DNA of 64,000 bases from Ruegeria arenilitoris. GTDB taxonomy: Bacteria > Pseudomonadota > Alphaproteobacteria > Rhodobacterales > Rhodobacteraceae. Made by a program: the position numbers and the translations under genes. Position 1 is the first letter of the stretch; each line of letters opens with the position of its first letter. Positions 35,596 to 43,069 of this stretch are shown one piece after another. The notes beneath the pieces were generated by a model that saw only the letters and a program-made list of their open reading frames with translations, had not been told where the DNA came from and ran no database searches. The stretch lies in assembly GCF_042675705.1 (NCBI RefSeq), contig NZ_JBHTJJ010000001.1; one strand, written 5' to 3'.

Positions 35596-36683
35596 TTGAT
35601 CCGCATCCTCTCGGGATTGAAGGTGATCTCAATATCCTTCCAATGCTCGTATTTGTCAGCAGGAAGGTCATATCCTTTTGCTCCGCAGCGCAAAATCGCA
35701 CGCCGGGCGGCCTCGTATGCCTGTTTTGCGGCCCCATCCGAGCCGCCGGAGCTATCCAGAAGCTGCAGGCTGCCGGGAACGATCGAGCCGTCGCGGTTCA
35801 GTGAGAAACCGACCACCACAACGGTCTTGAGCGCGTCGGTCGACAACGAGCCCACATTCCAGCACCGCGAAACCGCCAGACGCATCGCATCCTTTTCACC
35901 GCCGGTGAGAGGCGGGCCGGACGGCTCGGACGCACCGCCCAAGGCCTCGGCCAACGCGTCATTGATCGCGGCCTCGTCCGGTTCCGCAGCCTGTTCGGCC
36001 GACTCGGCGGTCGCGGTCTGTTCGGTTTCCGCAGGCTTGGGCCGATTGGGCCGGACCCGGGGACGCGGCGAGCTTTGTGGCGACAGGTCCTTGGCCTCTT
36101 CCGCCTCGGTCACGATCTGGTCGGTGGCTTCCTTAGGCGCGGTCTGGTCTTGCTGCTCCTGCCGGATCTCAGCACCTTCATCCAGCGAAACCGCCGGTGT
36201 TTCGATATCGTCCGGCTTTGCGTCCAGTGGCGGAGGAGCGATGGGTTCGGGGGCGACCTTGTCCGCCGGGCGCGGCTGGGACTCGGGCAGCGCTGGCAAA
36301 ACCGCAACCTCGGGTTCCGGTTCATCCAGTACCGGAGGCTGCTCGATCACTTCGGGTTCAGGTGGAGACTCAACTGCCTCGGGTTGCGGCTCGGGCTCGG
36401 GTTCAGGTGGCGTGACCGGCTCGGGGCGCGGCTGTTCTTCCGCAGACGGCTCCGGCACTTCGGGCGCCGGGGGTTGTACGACCGGATCTTCCAATGCGTT
36501 GGGGGGCGTCGGAACTTCGGGCGCATCGCTTTGCGCCGTCAGGGCAGCGAATTGCTCAGCCGAAACCACCGACACCTCCTGCACAGCAAAAGGCAGCGGC
36601 TCGGACCGGAACGTGCCGCCGAACAGGGCCCATCCGATCAATGTCACATGGGCAATCGCCGAAATCTTGGTGCCGGTATCCAC
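35592..36683 (-). CDS. tolA: TolA-type envelope-spanning protein
   Basis: Inner-membrane anchored protein that spans the periplasm. The 363-residue product starts at GTG 36683 behind GTGAGG. A single N-terminal helix (AIAHVTLIGWALFGG) is followed by about 200 residues very rich in Pro and Glu (PEPEPEPQPE-type repeats). The C-terminal domain contains RCWNVGSLSTDALKTVVVVGFSLNRDGSIVPGSLQLL, matching the TolA/TonB C-terminal fold. The middle region lacks the Ala/Lys-rich helix of enterobacterial TolA and looks TonB-like. Position between tolR and tolB makes TolA the clear call. Confidence 0.92.
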   Translation of the reverse strand: MDTGTKISAIAHVTLIGWALFGGTFRSEPLPFAVQEVSVVSAEQFAALTAQSDAPEVPTPPNALEDPVVQPPAPEVPEPSAEEQPRPEPVTPPEPEPEPQPEAVESPPEPEVIEQPPVLDEPEPEVAVLPALPESQPRPADKVAPEPIAPPPLDAKPDDIETPAVSLDEGAEIRQEQQDQTAPKEATDQIVTEAEEAKDLSPQSSPRPRVRPNRPKPAETEQTATAESAEQAAEPDEAAINDALAEALGGASEPSGPPLTGGEKDAMRLAVSRCWNVGSLSTDALKTVVVVGFSLNRDGSIVPGSLQLLDSSGGSDGAAKQAYEAARRAILRCGAKGYDLPADKYEHWKDIEITFNPERMRIK

Positions 36684-36692
36684 CGCGCAGCC

Positions 36693-37169
36693 TCACTCTC
36701 CGCCCGCGTCCAGCGCCGGCCCGCCAGTATCGGTGACAAGGCCCACATTCGAAAACCCGCCGGCATTCAACGCACCCATGACCTGCATAACCTGCGCATA
36801 AGGAATGGCGCCATCGGCCCGCAGGTAGACGCGGTCGCTGCTGCGCTCGGCGGCAATGGCGCGTAACTTGCCGATCAACTCGTCGCGGGTCACCTCGGTG
36901 GTCTGAATCTGAACCCGCCCGTCGGCTGTCAGCGTGACGGTCAACGGTTCCTCGTTGTCGCCCGGCAGAGCGCTGGCGGCAGTTTTGGGCAGATCAACCT
37001 CGACCCCCACGGTCATCAGCGGAGCCGCGACCATGAAGATGATCAGCAGCACCAACATCACGTCGACAAAGGGTGTGACGTTGATTTCACCCATCGGCTG
37101 CGCACGCCCGCGCCGCCGTCCTCGGCGTCGTCCGTTGCCGCCAGACGATTGCTGGATCGCCGCACCCAT
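36693..37169 (-). CDS. tolR: Tol-Pal system protein TolR
   Basis: Inner-membrane protein of the proton-driven TolQR motor. The 158-residue product starts at ATG 37169, one base after the tolQ stop. A very basic N-terminus (RRRGRRRGRAQ) precedes MGEINVTPFVDVMLVLLIIFMVAAPLM, the single helix with the conserved Asp that carries protons. The periplasmic domain ends with IPYAQVMQVMGALNAGGFSNVGLVTD. An in-frame upstream extension lies inside tolQ and is rejected. Confidence 0.97.
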   Translation of the reverse strand: MGAAIQQSSGGNGRRRGRRRGRAQPMGEINVTPFVDVMLVLLIIFMVAAPLMTVGVEVDLPKTAASALPGDNEEPLTVTLTADGRVQIQTTEVTRDELIGKLRAIAAERSSDRVYLRADGAIPYAQVMQVMGALNAGGFSNVGLVTDTGGPALDAGGE

Positions 37170-37170
37170 G

Positions 37171-37866
37171 TCAGCTGTCCAACTGGCGGGACAGAATGGT
37201 TGCGAATTCGTCGGCAAAAGCCTCATATCCGCCAACGATGCGATCGCTGTCCGCGCTAAGTTTGTTGTAGAAGATTACGGCCGGAATTGCGGCCAAAAGG
37301 CCAAGACCGGTCGCCAGCAAAGCTTCGGCGATGCCCGGTGCCACGACGGCCAGGTTTGTGTTCTGCTGTTCGGCGATTTCGATGAAGGCGTTCATGATTC
37401 CCCAGACCGTACCGAACAGGCCGATGAAGGGCGCAGTCGAACCCACGGTCGCAAGGATCGAAAGACCCTTTTGCAAACCCTCGGCTTCTTTGGCGATGGC
37501 CACATCCATCGAACGATCGATCCGGGCCTGAGCGCCAGCTATGAGCCCTCCGTCGGCGCGGTGCGAGCGGCGCCACTCGATCATGCCGGCTGCGAAGATC
37601 TTTTCGGAACTGCCATCCGGCTGCGTTCCGATTTGTTCAAACAGCTCGTCCAGCGGGTTGCCCGACCAGAACGCCTCGTCGAACACCTGCGCTTCGCGTC
37701 GTGCGCTGCGATAGGTGATGAGCTTTTGAATGATGATCGACCATGACCAGAAGGATGCGACCACAAGGATCAGCATCACCACTTTCACGATGAATGTCGC
37801 ACGGGCGAACAGCCCCCACATGGAGAAATCGATCTCCTGCGCCAGCGCCAGCGTTTCAGCTTCCAT
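37171..37866 (-). CDS. tolQ: Tol-Pal system protein TolQ
   Basis: Three-helix inner-membrane stator of the Tol motor, related to ExbB and MotA. The 231-residue product has helices near 20-42, 135-160 and 170-195, with the conserved GSTAPFIGLFGTVWGIMNAF and GIAEALLATGLGLLAAIPAVIFYNKL segments. It lies upstream of tolR with stop and start almost touching, and 108 bases after ybgC. Confidence 0.97.
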   Translation of the reverse strand: MEAETLALAQEIDFSMWGLFARATFIVKVVMLILVVASFWSWSIIIQKLITYRSARREAQVFDEAFWSGNPLDELFEQIGTQPDGSSEKIFAAGMIEWRRSHRADGGLIAGAQARIDRSMDVAIAKEAEGLQKGLSILATVGSTAPFIGLFGTVWGIMNAFIEIAEQQNTNLAVVAPGIAEALLATGLGLLAAIPAVIFYNKLSADSDRIVGGYEAFADEFATILSRQLDS

Positions 37867-37974
37867 GAACCTGCTCTTTGTTTTGCCTGACAGCCGTTGA
37901 TTGGCCTTGTTTTGCCAAACGCTAGCGTAGTTAGGGGCAAATTGCCAACAGAACCACAGGGGCTGAGCAAATTG

Positions 37975-38358
37975 TTACAGCAATGCGCGAATCTCTGCCG
38001 GGAGCCGGATCGGCCGGCCATCCTGATTGACGCAAACGGCCGTCACGGTCGCGCGGAAGACTTCGGTCTCGCCGCGCCGGATGAGTTGAGCCATGGTCAG
38101 TCGCACGCCGGAAATCGCGACGACCTCGGTTTCGACCAGCAACTCGTCATCGAACCGCGCAGACGCCAGATAGTCGGCCTCGACCCTCCGCACGACCCAG
38201 ATGATACCAGCCTCGCGCATTGCGTTCTGGTCATTGCCCAGGTTGCGCACCCAATCCGACCGGGCGCGCTCGATATAGCGCAAATAGTTGGCGTGATAGA
38301 CCACGCCCCCCATGTCGGTGTCCTCGTAGTAGACGCGGACGGGAAAGACATGCTTCAT
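37975..38358 (-). CDS. ybgC: Tol-Pal-associated acyl-CoA thioesterase YbgC
   Basis: Hot-dog-fold thioesterase commonly found at the head of tol-pal operons. The 127-residue product has the active-site motif YYEDTDMGGVVYHANYLRYIERAR with the catalytic Asp, and normal length. It overlaps the upstream gene by four bases (ATGA). It is thought to act on acyl-CoA or acyl-ACP in phospholipid metabolism; its link to Tol function is not settled. Confidence 0.94.
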   Translation of the reverse strand: MKHVFPVRVYYEDTDMGGVVYHANYLRYIERARSDWVRNLGNDQNAMREAGIIWVVRRVEADYLASARFDDELLVETEVVAISGVRLTMAQLIRRGETEVFRATVTAVCVNQDGRPIRLPAEIRALL

Positions 38359-38978
38359 TGCGTCGGCTCCATGCGTGCGAACAGCCGCAGCGCATGGGAC
38401 GGGTCCCGGGCCACCGCCGGCAAAACCGGATCATAGGCGGCGCGGATCAGCGCGGCAATATCGGGCCGCAGGATCGTCGTGTCTCCCGCCACGGCCAGGG
38501 GCGAGCGCTCTCGGAAGGCTGTGTCCGACCACAAAAGAACGGTCTGAACAACCTGCGACAAGGCCAGCGTTTCAGCCGATACTTTCGACAGCGCCCGGTC
38601 CATCCTCACAAAGACAAACGCAGCACGGATCGCGCCGTCCGGATCGAACCTGAATGCTCGATACTGGTTGGCTCCGCCAGCATCGAGCCGTTCGACCAGC
38701 GGCGCGAGGTCCGGGATCAGCCGGTCAAGGTCGGGTACCTCAAGCAGCTCGGCCCAATCGCGAAAAAAGAACACCATGCAGTTGGCCCCCAACTCGGGGT
38801 CGGTCTCGGCCATCTTGTGGCCGGCCAGTGCAACCACCGCCTCGAACGCGCCTTTGACCGTTGCTAGCGTCTTGTCTTCCACACCAAATACGATCGGCAC
38901 GATGGGCCGTCCCCAACGTGCGAAAAGATAGCTCCCGTCCGCGCGAAAAAACAACTCGGCAACACCCTCAGGCGTCAT
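38355..38978 (-). CDS. Conserved hypothetical protein at the head of the tol operon
   Basis: A 207-residue protein I do not recognise by family. It has no signal peptide or membrane helix. Notable segments are ADGSYLFARWGRPIVPIVFGVEDKTL, ELGANCMVFFFRDWAELLEVPDLDRLIPDL and AFRFDPDGAIRAAFVFVRMD. The ATG at 38978 has GAGGG upstream. It overlaps ybgC by four bases, so it is co-translated with the Tol genes and probably leads their transcript. The first 120 bases upstream carry a long palindrome. A cytosolic role tied to envelope division is possible from context only. Confidence 0.75.
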   Translation of the reverse strand: MTPEGVAELFFRADGSYLFARWGRPIVPIVFGVEDKTLATVKGAFEAVVALAGHKMAETDPELGANCMVFFFRDWAELLEVPDLDRLIPDLAPLVERLDAGGANQYRAFRFDPDGAIRAAFVFVRMDRALSKVSAETLALSQVVQTVLLWSDTAFRERSPLAVAGDTTILRPDIAALIRAAYDPVLPAVARDPSHALRLFARMEPTQ

Positions 38979-39009
38979 TGGCAATTCCCTCTTTTTTCAA
39001 CCTCGGGGC

Positions 39010-39033
39010 CGTTGTTTACTATCGTAAACAACG
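39010..39033. promoter_or_regulatory. Perfect palindrome upstream of the tol operon, probable operator
   Basis: CGTTGTTTAC (39010-39019) and GTAAACAACG (39024-39033) form a perfect 10-bp inverted repeat with spacer TATC. It lies 32 to 55 bases upstream of the first gene of the tol set and about 97 bases before the sulfotransferase-like gene. It has no U tract. The shape suits a dimeric repressor of TetR or similar type; the regulator is unknown. Confidence 0.55.
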
Positions 39034-39129
39034 ATATGCCCGCGACAAACGCCATGTTGCCCGGGCGTTACCGACACTACCAGACCAGACGGTCTCGGCC
39101 ATATCTGACAAGGACGAAACATCGGCCCA

Positions 39130-39863
39130 ATGCTTTCCTGGATCAGAAGAAAACCGCCACAGCACAAAGGTCGGCTAACTCCTGAATTTGACCGCGTCTA
39201 CCATTATCACATCAGAAAAACAGCCGGCTCTTCGTTGAATGCGGCGTTCCTATCGGCGTTCGCCGGCAAGCGTGTGACAGTGAAAGCTCTTGCGGGCGCC
39301 CCCAAACACCGAATTGCCGGCGAGATCGGGCCTGCGGTCGGCTGGTACGAGCGGCTGATCAAGTCGGGCAGCTTTGCTTACGCGTTGCACATTCGCCGTT
39401 CCATTCACTGAAGGTGCCCGCCAAGACCTGCACATTTACAGTGTTCCGCGATCCGGTCGAGCGGGCCTACAGCCACTTTTTGATGCTGAAAGGGTATATC
39501 GAAAACGGCGTCGATCACCCCTGCCTGGCATCCGAAGGCGATTGGGCGAGTGGCGACTTTGCCGATTTCATCGCATCCGCTGACCGCAATCACCTGCTGC
39601 GTCAGCTTTATATGTTCAGCGAAAACTTCGACGTGGACGAGGCTGTCGAGGCTGTGTCCTCTCTAGATCAAGTCGGTTTCCTTCACGAACTCGGCAATTT
39701 TCTTGAAAGCGCCCAGGCGTTGTTCTCGGTGGATTTGCCTATGCGCCACGAAAACAGGTCGTTGTCACGCAAGAATCTGTCTGCGGAAGACTTGGCCGCA
39801 TTCCGTCCTCATTTCGAACCTGAGTACGAGATGCTGACGAATATCCGCGAGCGTAGCGGCTGA
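39130..39863 (+). pseudogene. Sulfotransferase-family gene with a frameshift
   Basis: The 5' part (39130 to a stop at 39411) encodes a sulfotransferase start, with the PAPS 5'-phosphosulfate loop YHYHIRKTAGSSLN. The 3' part, in another frame (to 39863), encodes HSPFHSLKVPAKTCTFTVFRDPVERAYSHFL, with the 3'-phosphate-binding RDPVERAYS motif, and the rest of the domain. The two frames join if one base is added near 39385, between TTTGCTTACGCG and GCACATTCG, so a single-base deletion is the simplest explanation. It could be a real pseudogene, a recent mutation or a sequencing error. An intact product would have about 244 residues. Confidence 0.8.
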
Positions 39864-39873
39864 TCTACAATCG

Positions 39874-40893
39874 TCAGCCAAACAGGTCACTCTGCCCCTT
39901 GGGCGCGGCCATGCCCAGATGCGTCCAGGCCTTTTGCGCCAGCATCCGACCACGCGGCGTGCGCTGGATCAGGCCCTGTTGCAGCAGGTAGGGCTCGATT
40001 ACTTCCTCCAGCGAGTCGCGGCTTTCGGACAGGGCGGCCGACAGGGTCTCGATCCCTACCGGACCTCCGCCATAATTCTCGGCGATCAGTTTCAGATAGC
40101 GGCGGTCGGCCCCATCCAGACCCAGATTGTCAACGCCCAGCCGCGTCAGCGCACCATCGGCCAGCTCGCGCGTGATGCGACCGTCGCCTTCGACAATGGC
40201 GAAGTCCACGACCCGCCGCAACAGCCGCCCGGCGATACGGGGGGTGCCCCGCGACCGGCGCGCGATCTCGCGTGCTCCGTCGTCATCGGCCGGCGCGCCC
40301 AGCTTGCGGGCGTTGCGGGTGACGATCTCGTGCAGCTCGTCCTCGGTGTAGAATTGCAGCCGCGTGGGAATACCGAACCGATCGCGCAGCGGGGTGGTCA
40401 GCAGACCCATCCGCGTGGTCGCCCCGACCAGGGTAAAGGGCTGCAGCTCGATCCGCACGGTACGGGCCGCAGGGCCCTCGCCGATCACCAGATCCAGCTC
40501 GAAATCCTCCATCGCCGGGTACAGAACCTCTTCCACCGCCGGGTTCAGGCGGTGGATTTCGTCGATGAACAGCACGTCGCGCTCTTCGAGATTGGTCAGG
40601 ATCGCCGCAAGATCCCCGGCCTTGGCCAGAACCGGCCCCGAAGTCATGCGGAAGTTCACCCCAAGCTCGCGCGCCATGATCTGCGCCAGCGTCGTCTTGC
40701 CCAAGCCCGGAGGGCCGTGGAACAGCGTGTGGTCCATCGCCTCGTTCCGCTGGCGGGCCGACTGGATGAAGATGCGCAGATTGGCCCGGGCCTCGGCCTG
40801 GCCGATGAATTCGTCCAGCCCCTGCGGGCGCAAGGCGCGGTCGTTGTCCTCGGGCAGAGGCTGCGGGCGCAGGGTCGGGTCGGCATCAACCAT
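39874..40893 (-). CDS. ruvB: Holliday junction branch-migration ATPase RuvB
   Basis: AAA+ motor that drives branch migration with RuvA. The 339-residue product has Walker A HGPPGLGKTTLAQ, Walker B DVLFIDEIHRLN, sensor GATTRMGLLTTPLRDRFG and the C-terminal winged helix ending RTPRGRMLAQKAWTHLG. It follows ruvA by four bases in a ruvC-ruvA-ruvB operon. Confidence 0.98.
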   Translation of the reverse strand: MVDADPTLRPQPLPEDNDRALRPQGLDEFIGQAEARANLRIFIQSARQRNEAMDHTLFHGPPGLGKTTLAQIMARELGVNFRMTSGPVLAKAGDLAAILTNLEERDVLFIDEIHRLNPAVEEVLYPAMEDFELDLVIGEGPAARTVRIELQPFTLVGATTRMGLLTTPLRDRFGIPTRLQFYTEDELHEIVTRNARKLGAPADDDGAREIARRSRGTPRIAGRLLRRVVDFAIVEGDGRITRELADGALTRLGVDNLGLDGADRRYLKLIAENYGGGPVGIETLSAALSESRDSLEEVIEPYLLQQGLIQRTPRGRMLAQKAWTHLGMAAPKGQSDLFG

Positions 40894-40897
40894 TCAT

Positions 40898-41569
40898 TCA
40901 GCCTTTCGGAGCCAACAGTTTCAACGCCGCGCGGATCAATTCGGCCTCACCGGCATCGGGCAGGTCGGCGGCGGCCTCGGCGACGGCAGAGGCGGCCTCG
41001 GACGGACCATAGCCCAGGTTCGACAGCGCCGACAAAGCACCCGCCGACGCCGCACCCGCGCCGGGTTTCGGGGCCCGCACCGGGGCCGGCGCCGGGTCTA
41101 TGGGTTCAACCACCTCGGCCACGGGGCCGTCCATCGCTTCGGTCACCGTGCCGCCCATCGCCATGACGCCGGGCGCCTTGTCTTTCAGGTCCAGCACGAT
41201 GCGCTGCGCGGTCTTGGGCCCGACACCCTTGGCCGCCTTTACCGCCCCCCAATCGCCCAGCGCGATGGCCCGGCTGACCCCGTCCGGCCCCAGCGCGCCC
41301 AGAATGGCCAGCGACACCTTGGCCCCCACCCCCTGAACCGAGCAGAGCAGCCGGTGCCATTCTTTCTCGACCAGAGACAGAAAGCCGTAAAGCTGCATCA
41401 GGTCCTCGCGCACCACCAGATCGGTATACAACGAGACCGCCTCGCCTACCCCGGGCAGGGCCGCCATGGTCCGGTCCGAGCAATAGACGATGTAGCCGAC
41501 CCCACGCACGTCGATCAGAAGATGATCCGCCGCGCGGTAGTCGATGCGTCCGGTCAGCTTGCCGATCAT
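40898..41569 (-). CDS. ruvA: Holliday junction DNA-binding protein RuvA
   Basis: Tetrameric junction-binding protein. The 223-residue product starts at ATG 41569, which overlaps the ruvC stop by four bases. The N-terminal OB domain begins MIGKLTGRID; helix-hairpin-helix motifs include LCSVQGVGAKVSLAILGALG and VKAAKGVGPKTAQRIVLDLKDK. The linker to domain III (residues about 145-175) is long and Ala/Pro-rich. Domain III (ALSALSNLGYGPSEAASAV) contacts RuvB. An upstream in-frame extension lies inside ruvC and is rejected. Confidence 0.97.
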   Translation of the reverse strand: MIGKLTGRIDYRAADHLLIDVRGVGYIVYCSDRTMAALPGVGEAVSLYTDLVVREDLMQLYGFLSLVEKEWHRLLCSVQGVGAKVSLAILGALGPDGVSRAIALGDWGAVKAAKGVGPKTAQRIVLDLKDKAPGVMAMGGTVTEAMDGPVAEVVEPIDPAPAPVRAPKPGAGAASAGALSALSNLGYGPSEAASAVAEAAADLPDAGEAELIRAALKLLAPKG

Positions 41570-42063
41570 GTGGCCACCTGCTTGATGCGCGCCTGCGGCG
41601 TCGCACCGTAAAACGCATGACAGATCGCGATCGCCAGCGCATCCGCCGCATCGGCCCCCTTGGGCTGGCACCCCGGCAGTTGAAGTTTAACCATGTGCAG
41701 AACCTGCTCCTTCTCGGCGTGCCCTACGCCCACCACGGTTTTCTTGACCCGGTTGGGCGCGTATTCGCCCACCGGCAACCCGGCCTGCGCCAAGGTCAGC
41801 AACGCCACTCCGCGCGCCTGACCCAGCTTCAGCGTCCCGGCGCCGTCCTTGTTGACGAAGGTCTGTTCGATGGCTGCCTGGTCGGGCTGATGTTCGGCGA
41901 TCACCTCGACGATCTGGTCGTGCAGCGACAAAAGCCGCTCACCCAGATCATCCCCGTCGGATTTGCAAAGGCCGTTGGCAACATGGCTCAGCCGGCTGCC
42001 ATGTGATTCGATGACGCCCCATCCCAGGGTTCGCAGCCCCGGATCAATGCCCAGAATTCGCAT
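41566..42063 (-). CDS. ruvC: Holliday junction resolvase RuvC
   Basis: Dimeric endonuclease that resolves Holliday junctions. The 165-residue product begins MRILGIDPGLRTLGWGVI, with the catalytic Asp7. IEQTFVNKDGAGTLKLGQARGV and the C-terminal ADAADALAIAICHA supply the other acidic residues. GAGG lies 8 bases before ATG 42063. It leads the ruvCAB operon. I searched the upstream gap for the alphaproteobacterial LexA site (GAAC-N7-GAAC or GTTC-N7-GTTC) and found none. Confidence 0.97.
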   Translation of the reverse strand: MRILGIDPGLRTLGWGVIESHGSRLSHVANGLCKSDGDDLGERLLSLHDQIVEVIAEHQPDQAAIEQTFVNKDGAGTLKLGQARGVALLTLAQAGLPVGEYAPNRVKKTVVGVGHAEKEQVLHMVKLQLPGCQPKGADAADALAIAICHAFYGATPQARIKQVAT

Positions 42064-42396
42064 GTTGTGCCTCGGCCTGCTCGGGTTTTCATTGTCTTTT
42101 CTCTCGATTAGCACGAAGCGTGAACATTTTCCAAGAAAATTGATCCGGCGACCAAATGCGACACACCCGTTCCGTCCGCGACAATTCGGGCGCATTGCGA
42201 CCCCAGAAAGTCTGAAACCGACACATTCCCAAAGCAGTTTTCACCAATAATTTAAGGGACTTTCATCATTTTCGAAGCATTGCAAAAACTGCATAGGACA
42301 CATGCAGTTTCAGCACTTGCAAGGTCAATCCGACATCACTAACTGGCCCGAGAATTCGACATTCAAACGTCAACACTGAACAGAAGGAAGCAGGAT
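42064..42396. other. Divergent gap between ruvC and the DUF1127 gene, with a 9-bp inverted repeat
   Basis: No gene is visible in these 333 bases. A perfect inverted repeat, AAACTGCAT (42286-42294) and ATGCAGTTT (42302-42310), has spacer AGGACAC. It is flanked on each side by TTGCAA (42280-42285 and 42317-42322), which is itself a palindrome. A smaller repeat, ATTTTC-CAA-GAAAAT (42126-42140), lies nearer ruvC. The large repeat is 87 to 111 bases before the DUF1127 ATG and is a good operator candidate. Confidence 0.5.
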
Positions 42397-42618
42397 ATGG
42401 CTGCAATTGACACAACCCGCGCCTCGATTGGCTCGTTTGGCCTTGTCGGCCGTATCGGCGCCTTTCTGGCATCCGTCGTGAACGCCGTTGTCGCCTGGAA
42501 CGACGCACGCGTGACGCGCAATGCATTGAACGGTCTGAGCAACCGTGAACTGGAAGATATCGGCCTGTGCCGCGGTGACATCGACGAAGTCGCTGCTGGC
42601 CGCCGCCGTCTGTACTGA
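42397..42618 (+). CDS. DUF1127 small protein
   Basis: A 73-residue protein with the DUF1127 domain at its C-terminus (ARVTRNALNGLSNRELEDIGLCRGDIDEVAAGR). Small DUF1127 proteins of alphaproteobacteria are stress-induced, and the Rhodobacter sphaeroides member CcaF1 binds RNA and is cotranscribed with CcsR small RNAs. AGAAGGAAG gives a strong ribosome site before the ATG. A hairpin with a CCUCCC loop and then a terminator follow, matching that arrangement. The N-terminal 35 residues are hydrophobic and vary in this family. Confidence 0.9.
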   Translation: MAAIDTTRASIGSFGLVGRIGAFLASVVNAVVAWNDARVTRNALNGLSNRELEDIGLCRGDIDEVAAGRRRLY

Positions 42619-42632
42619 AACCACCCGCTCTC

Positions 42633-42653
42633 GCCCCTATCCTCCCTCGGGGC
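42633..42653 (+). ncRNA. Cuckoo/CcsR-like hairpin with anti-Shine-Dalgarno loop
   Basis: GCCCC (42633-42637) pairs with GGGGC (42649-42653), exposing the loop TATCCTCCCTC. The loop contains UCCUCCC, complementary to Shine-Dalgarno sequences. It lies 14 bases after the DUF1127 stop and 7 bases before a terminator. This matches the layout of CcsR (cuckoo) RNAs of Rhodobacter, which are processed from a DUF1127 transcript and carry CCUCCUCCC loops; here there is a single copy with a shorter C/U run. The mature RNA would probably span about 42620-42695. Confidence 0.5.
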
Positions 42654-42660
42654 AGCACAG

Positions 42661-42698
42661 AAACACCGCGGACCGAAAGGTACGCGGTGTTTTTGTCT
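42661..42698 (+). terminator. Rho-independent terminator after the DUF1127/hairpin unit
   Basis: An outer stem (AAACACCGCG at 42661-42670 with CGCGGTGTTT at 42683-42692) is extended by an inner ACC/GGT stem closed by a GAAA tetraloop. TTTTGTCTTT overlaps and follows. It can also serve the convergent gene on the minus strand. Confidence 0.87.
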
Positions 42699-42724
42699 TT
42701 TGAAGGCTCTTTAGGAGAGAGAGT

Positions 42725-43069
42725 TCAGTAGAGAATCTTGTTCAGCTGTGTCGACAGGGCCTGCGACAATGGATCGATCTGCATGATCCATGCGCCCGCC
42801 TGTTCAACCGATGTACCTTCGTTCAGGGCATCCACCCGATACTGGTATCCGGTCGGGCCGAGATTGGATAGCAGGAACGCTTTGAAAGCAAAAAATCCGC
42901 ACAGGCACAGCAACAGAACCTTGGCCGGAACCGCCGAGCGTACCCGCTGGGGTTTCATGACGACCAGACCATCTTTGCGCATAGTCGCGCGATAGCCGCG
43001 GCTCATCTTGTTGTGTTTCTTTGTCAGCCGATGAACGCGCTGATCGAATTCAAGTTGTTTTCCTGTCAT
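42725..43069 (-). CDS. Small single-span membrane protein, function unknown
   Basis: A 114-residue protein from ATG 43069, preceded by GGAGG at nine bases. The N-terminal half is strongly basic (residues 1-45; RVHRLTKKHNKMSRGYRATMRKDG, KPQRVRSAVPAK). One membrane helix follows (about 48-68; VLLLCLCGFFAFKAFLLSNLG), then a C-terminal part outside the membrane (YRVDALNEGTSVEQAGAWIMQIDPLSQALSTQL). I do not recognise a family. It is convergent with the DUF1127 unit and downstream of prmA on the same strand, but with its own strong ribosome site. Confidence 0.72.
   Translation of the reverse strand: MTGKQLEFDQRVHRLTKKHNKMSRGYRATMRKDGLVVMKPQRVRSAVPAKVLLLCLCGFFAFKAFLLSNLGPTGYQYRVDALNEGTSVEQAGAWIMQIDPLSQALSTQLNKILY

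Noticed and set aside
39130..39863. Reading the sulfotransferase region as two separate genes
   Set aside because: The second frame begins in the middle of the conserved domain, has no ribosome site, and the two parts together make one normal-length domain.
42126..42140. Possible LexA (SOS) site upstream of ruvC
   Set aside because: The inverted repeat ATTTTC-CAA-GAAAAT does not fit the alphaproteobacterial LexA consensus of GAAC or GTTC repeats spaced by seven bases, and no such repeat was found in the gap.
42286..42310. lux-type box upstream of the DUF1127 gene
   Set aside because: The arms resemble CTGCA/TGCAG, but the spacing is three bases longer than in a 20-base lux box.
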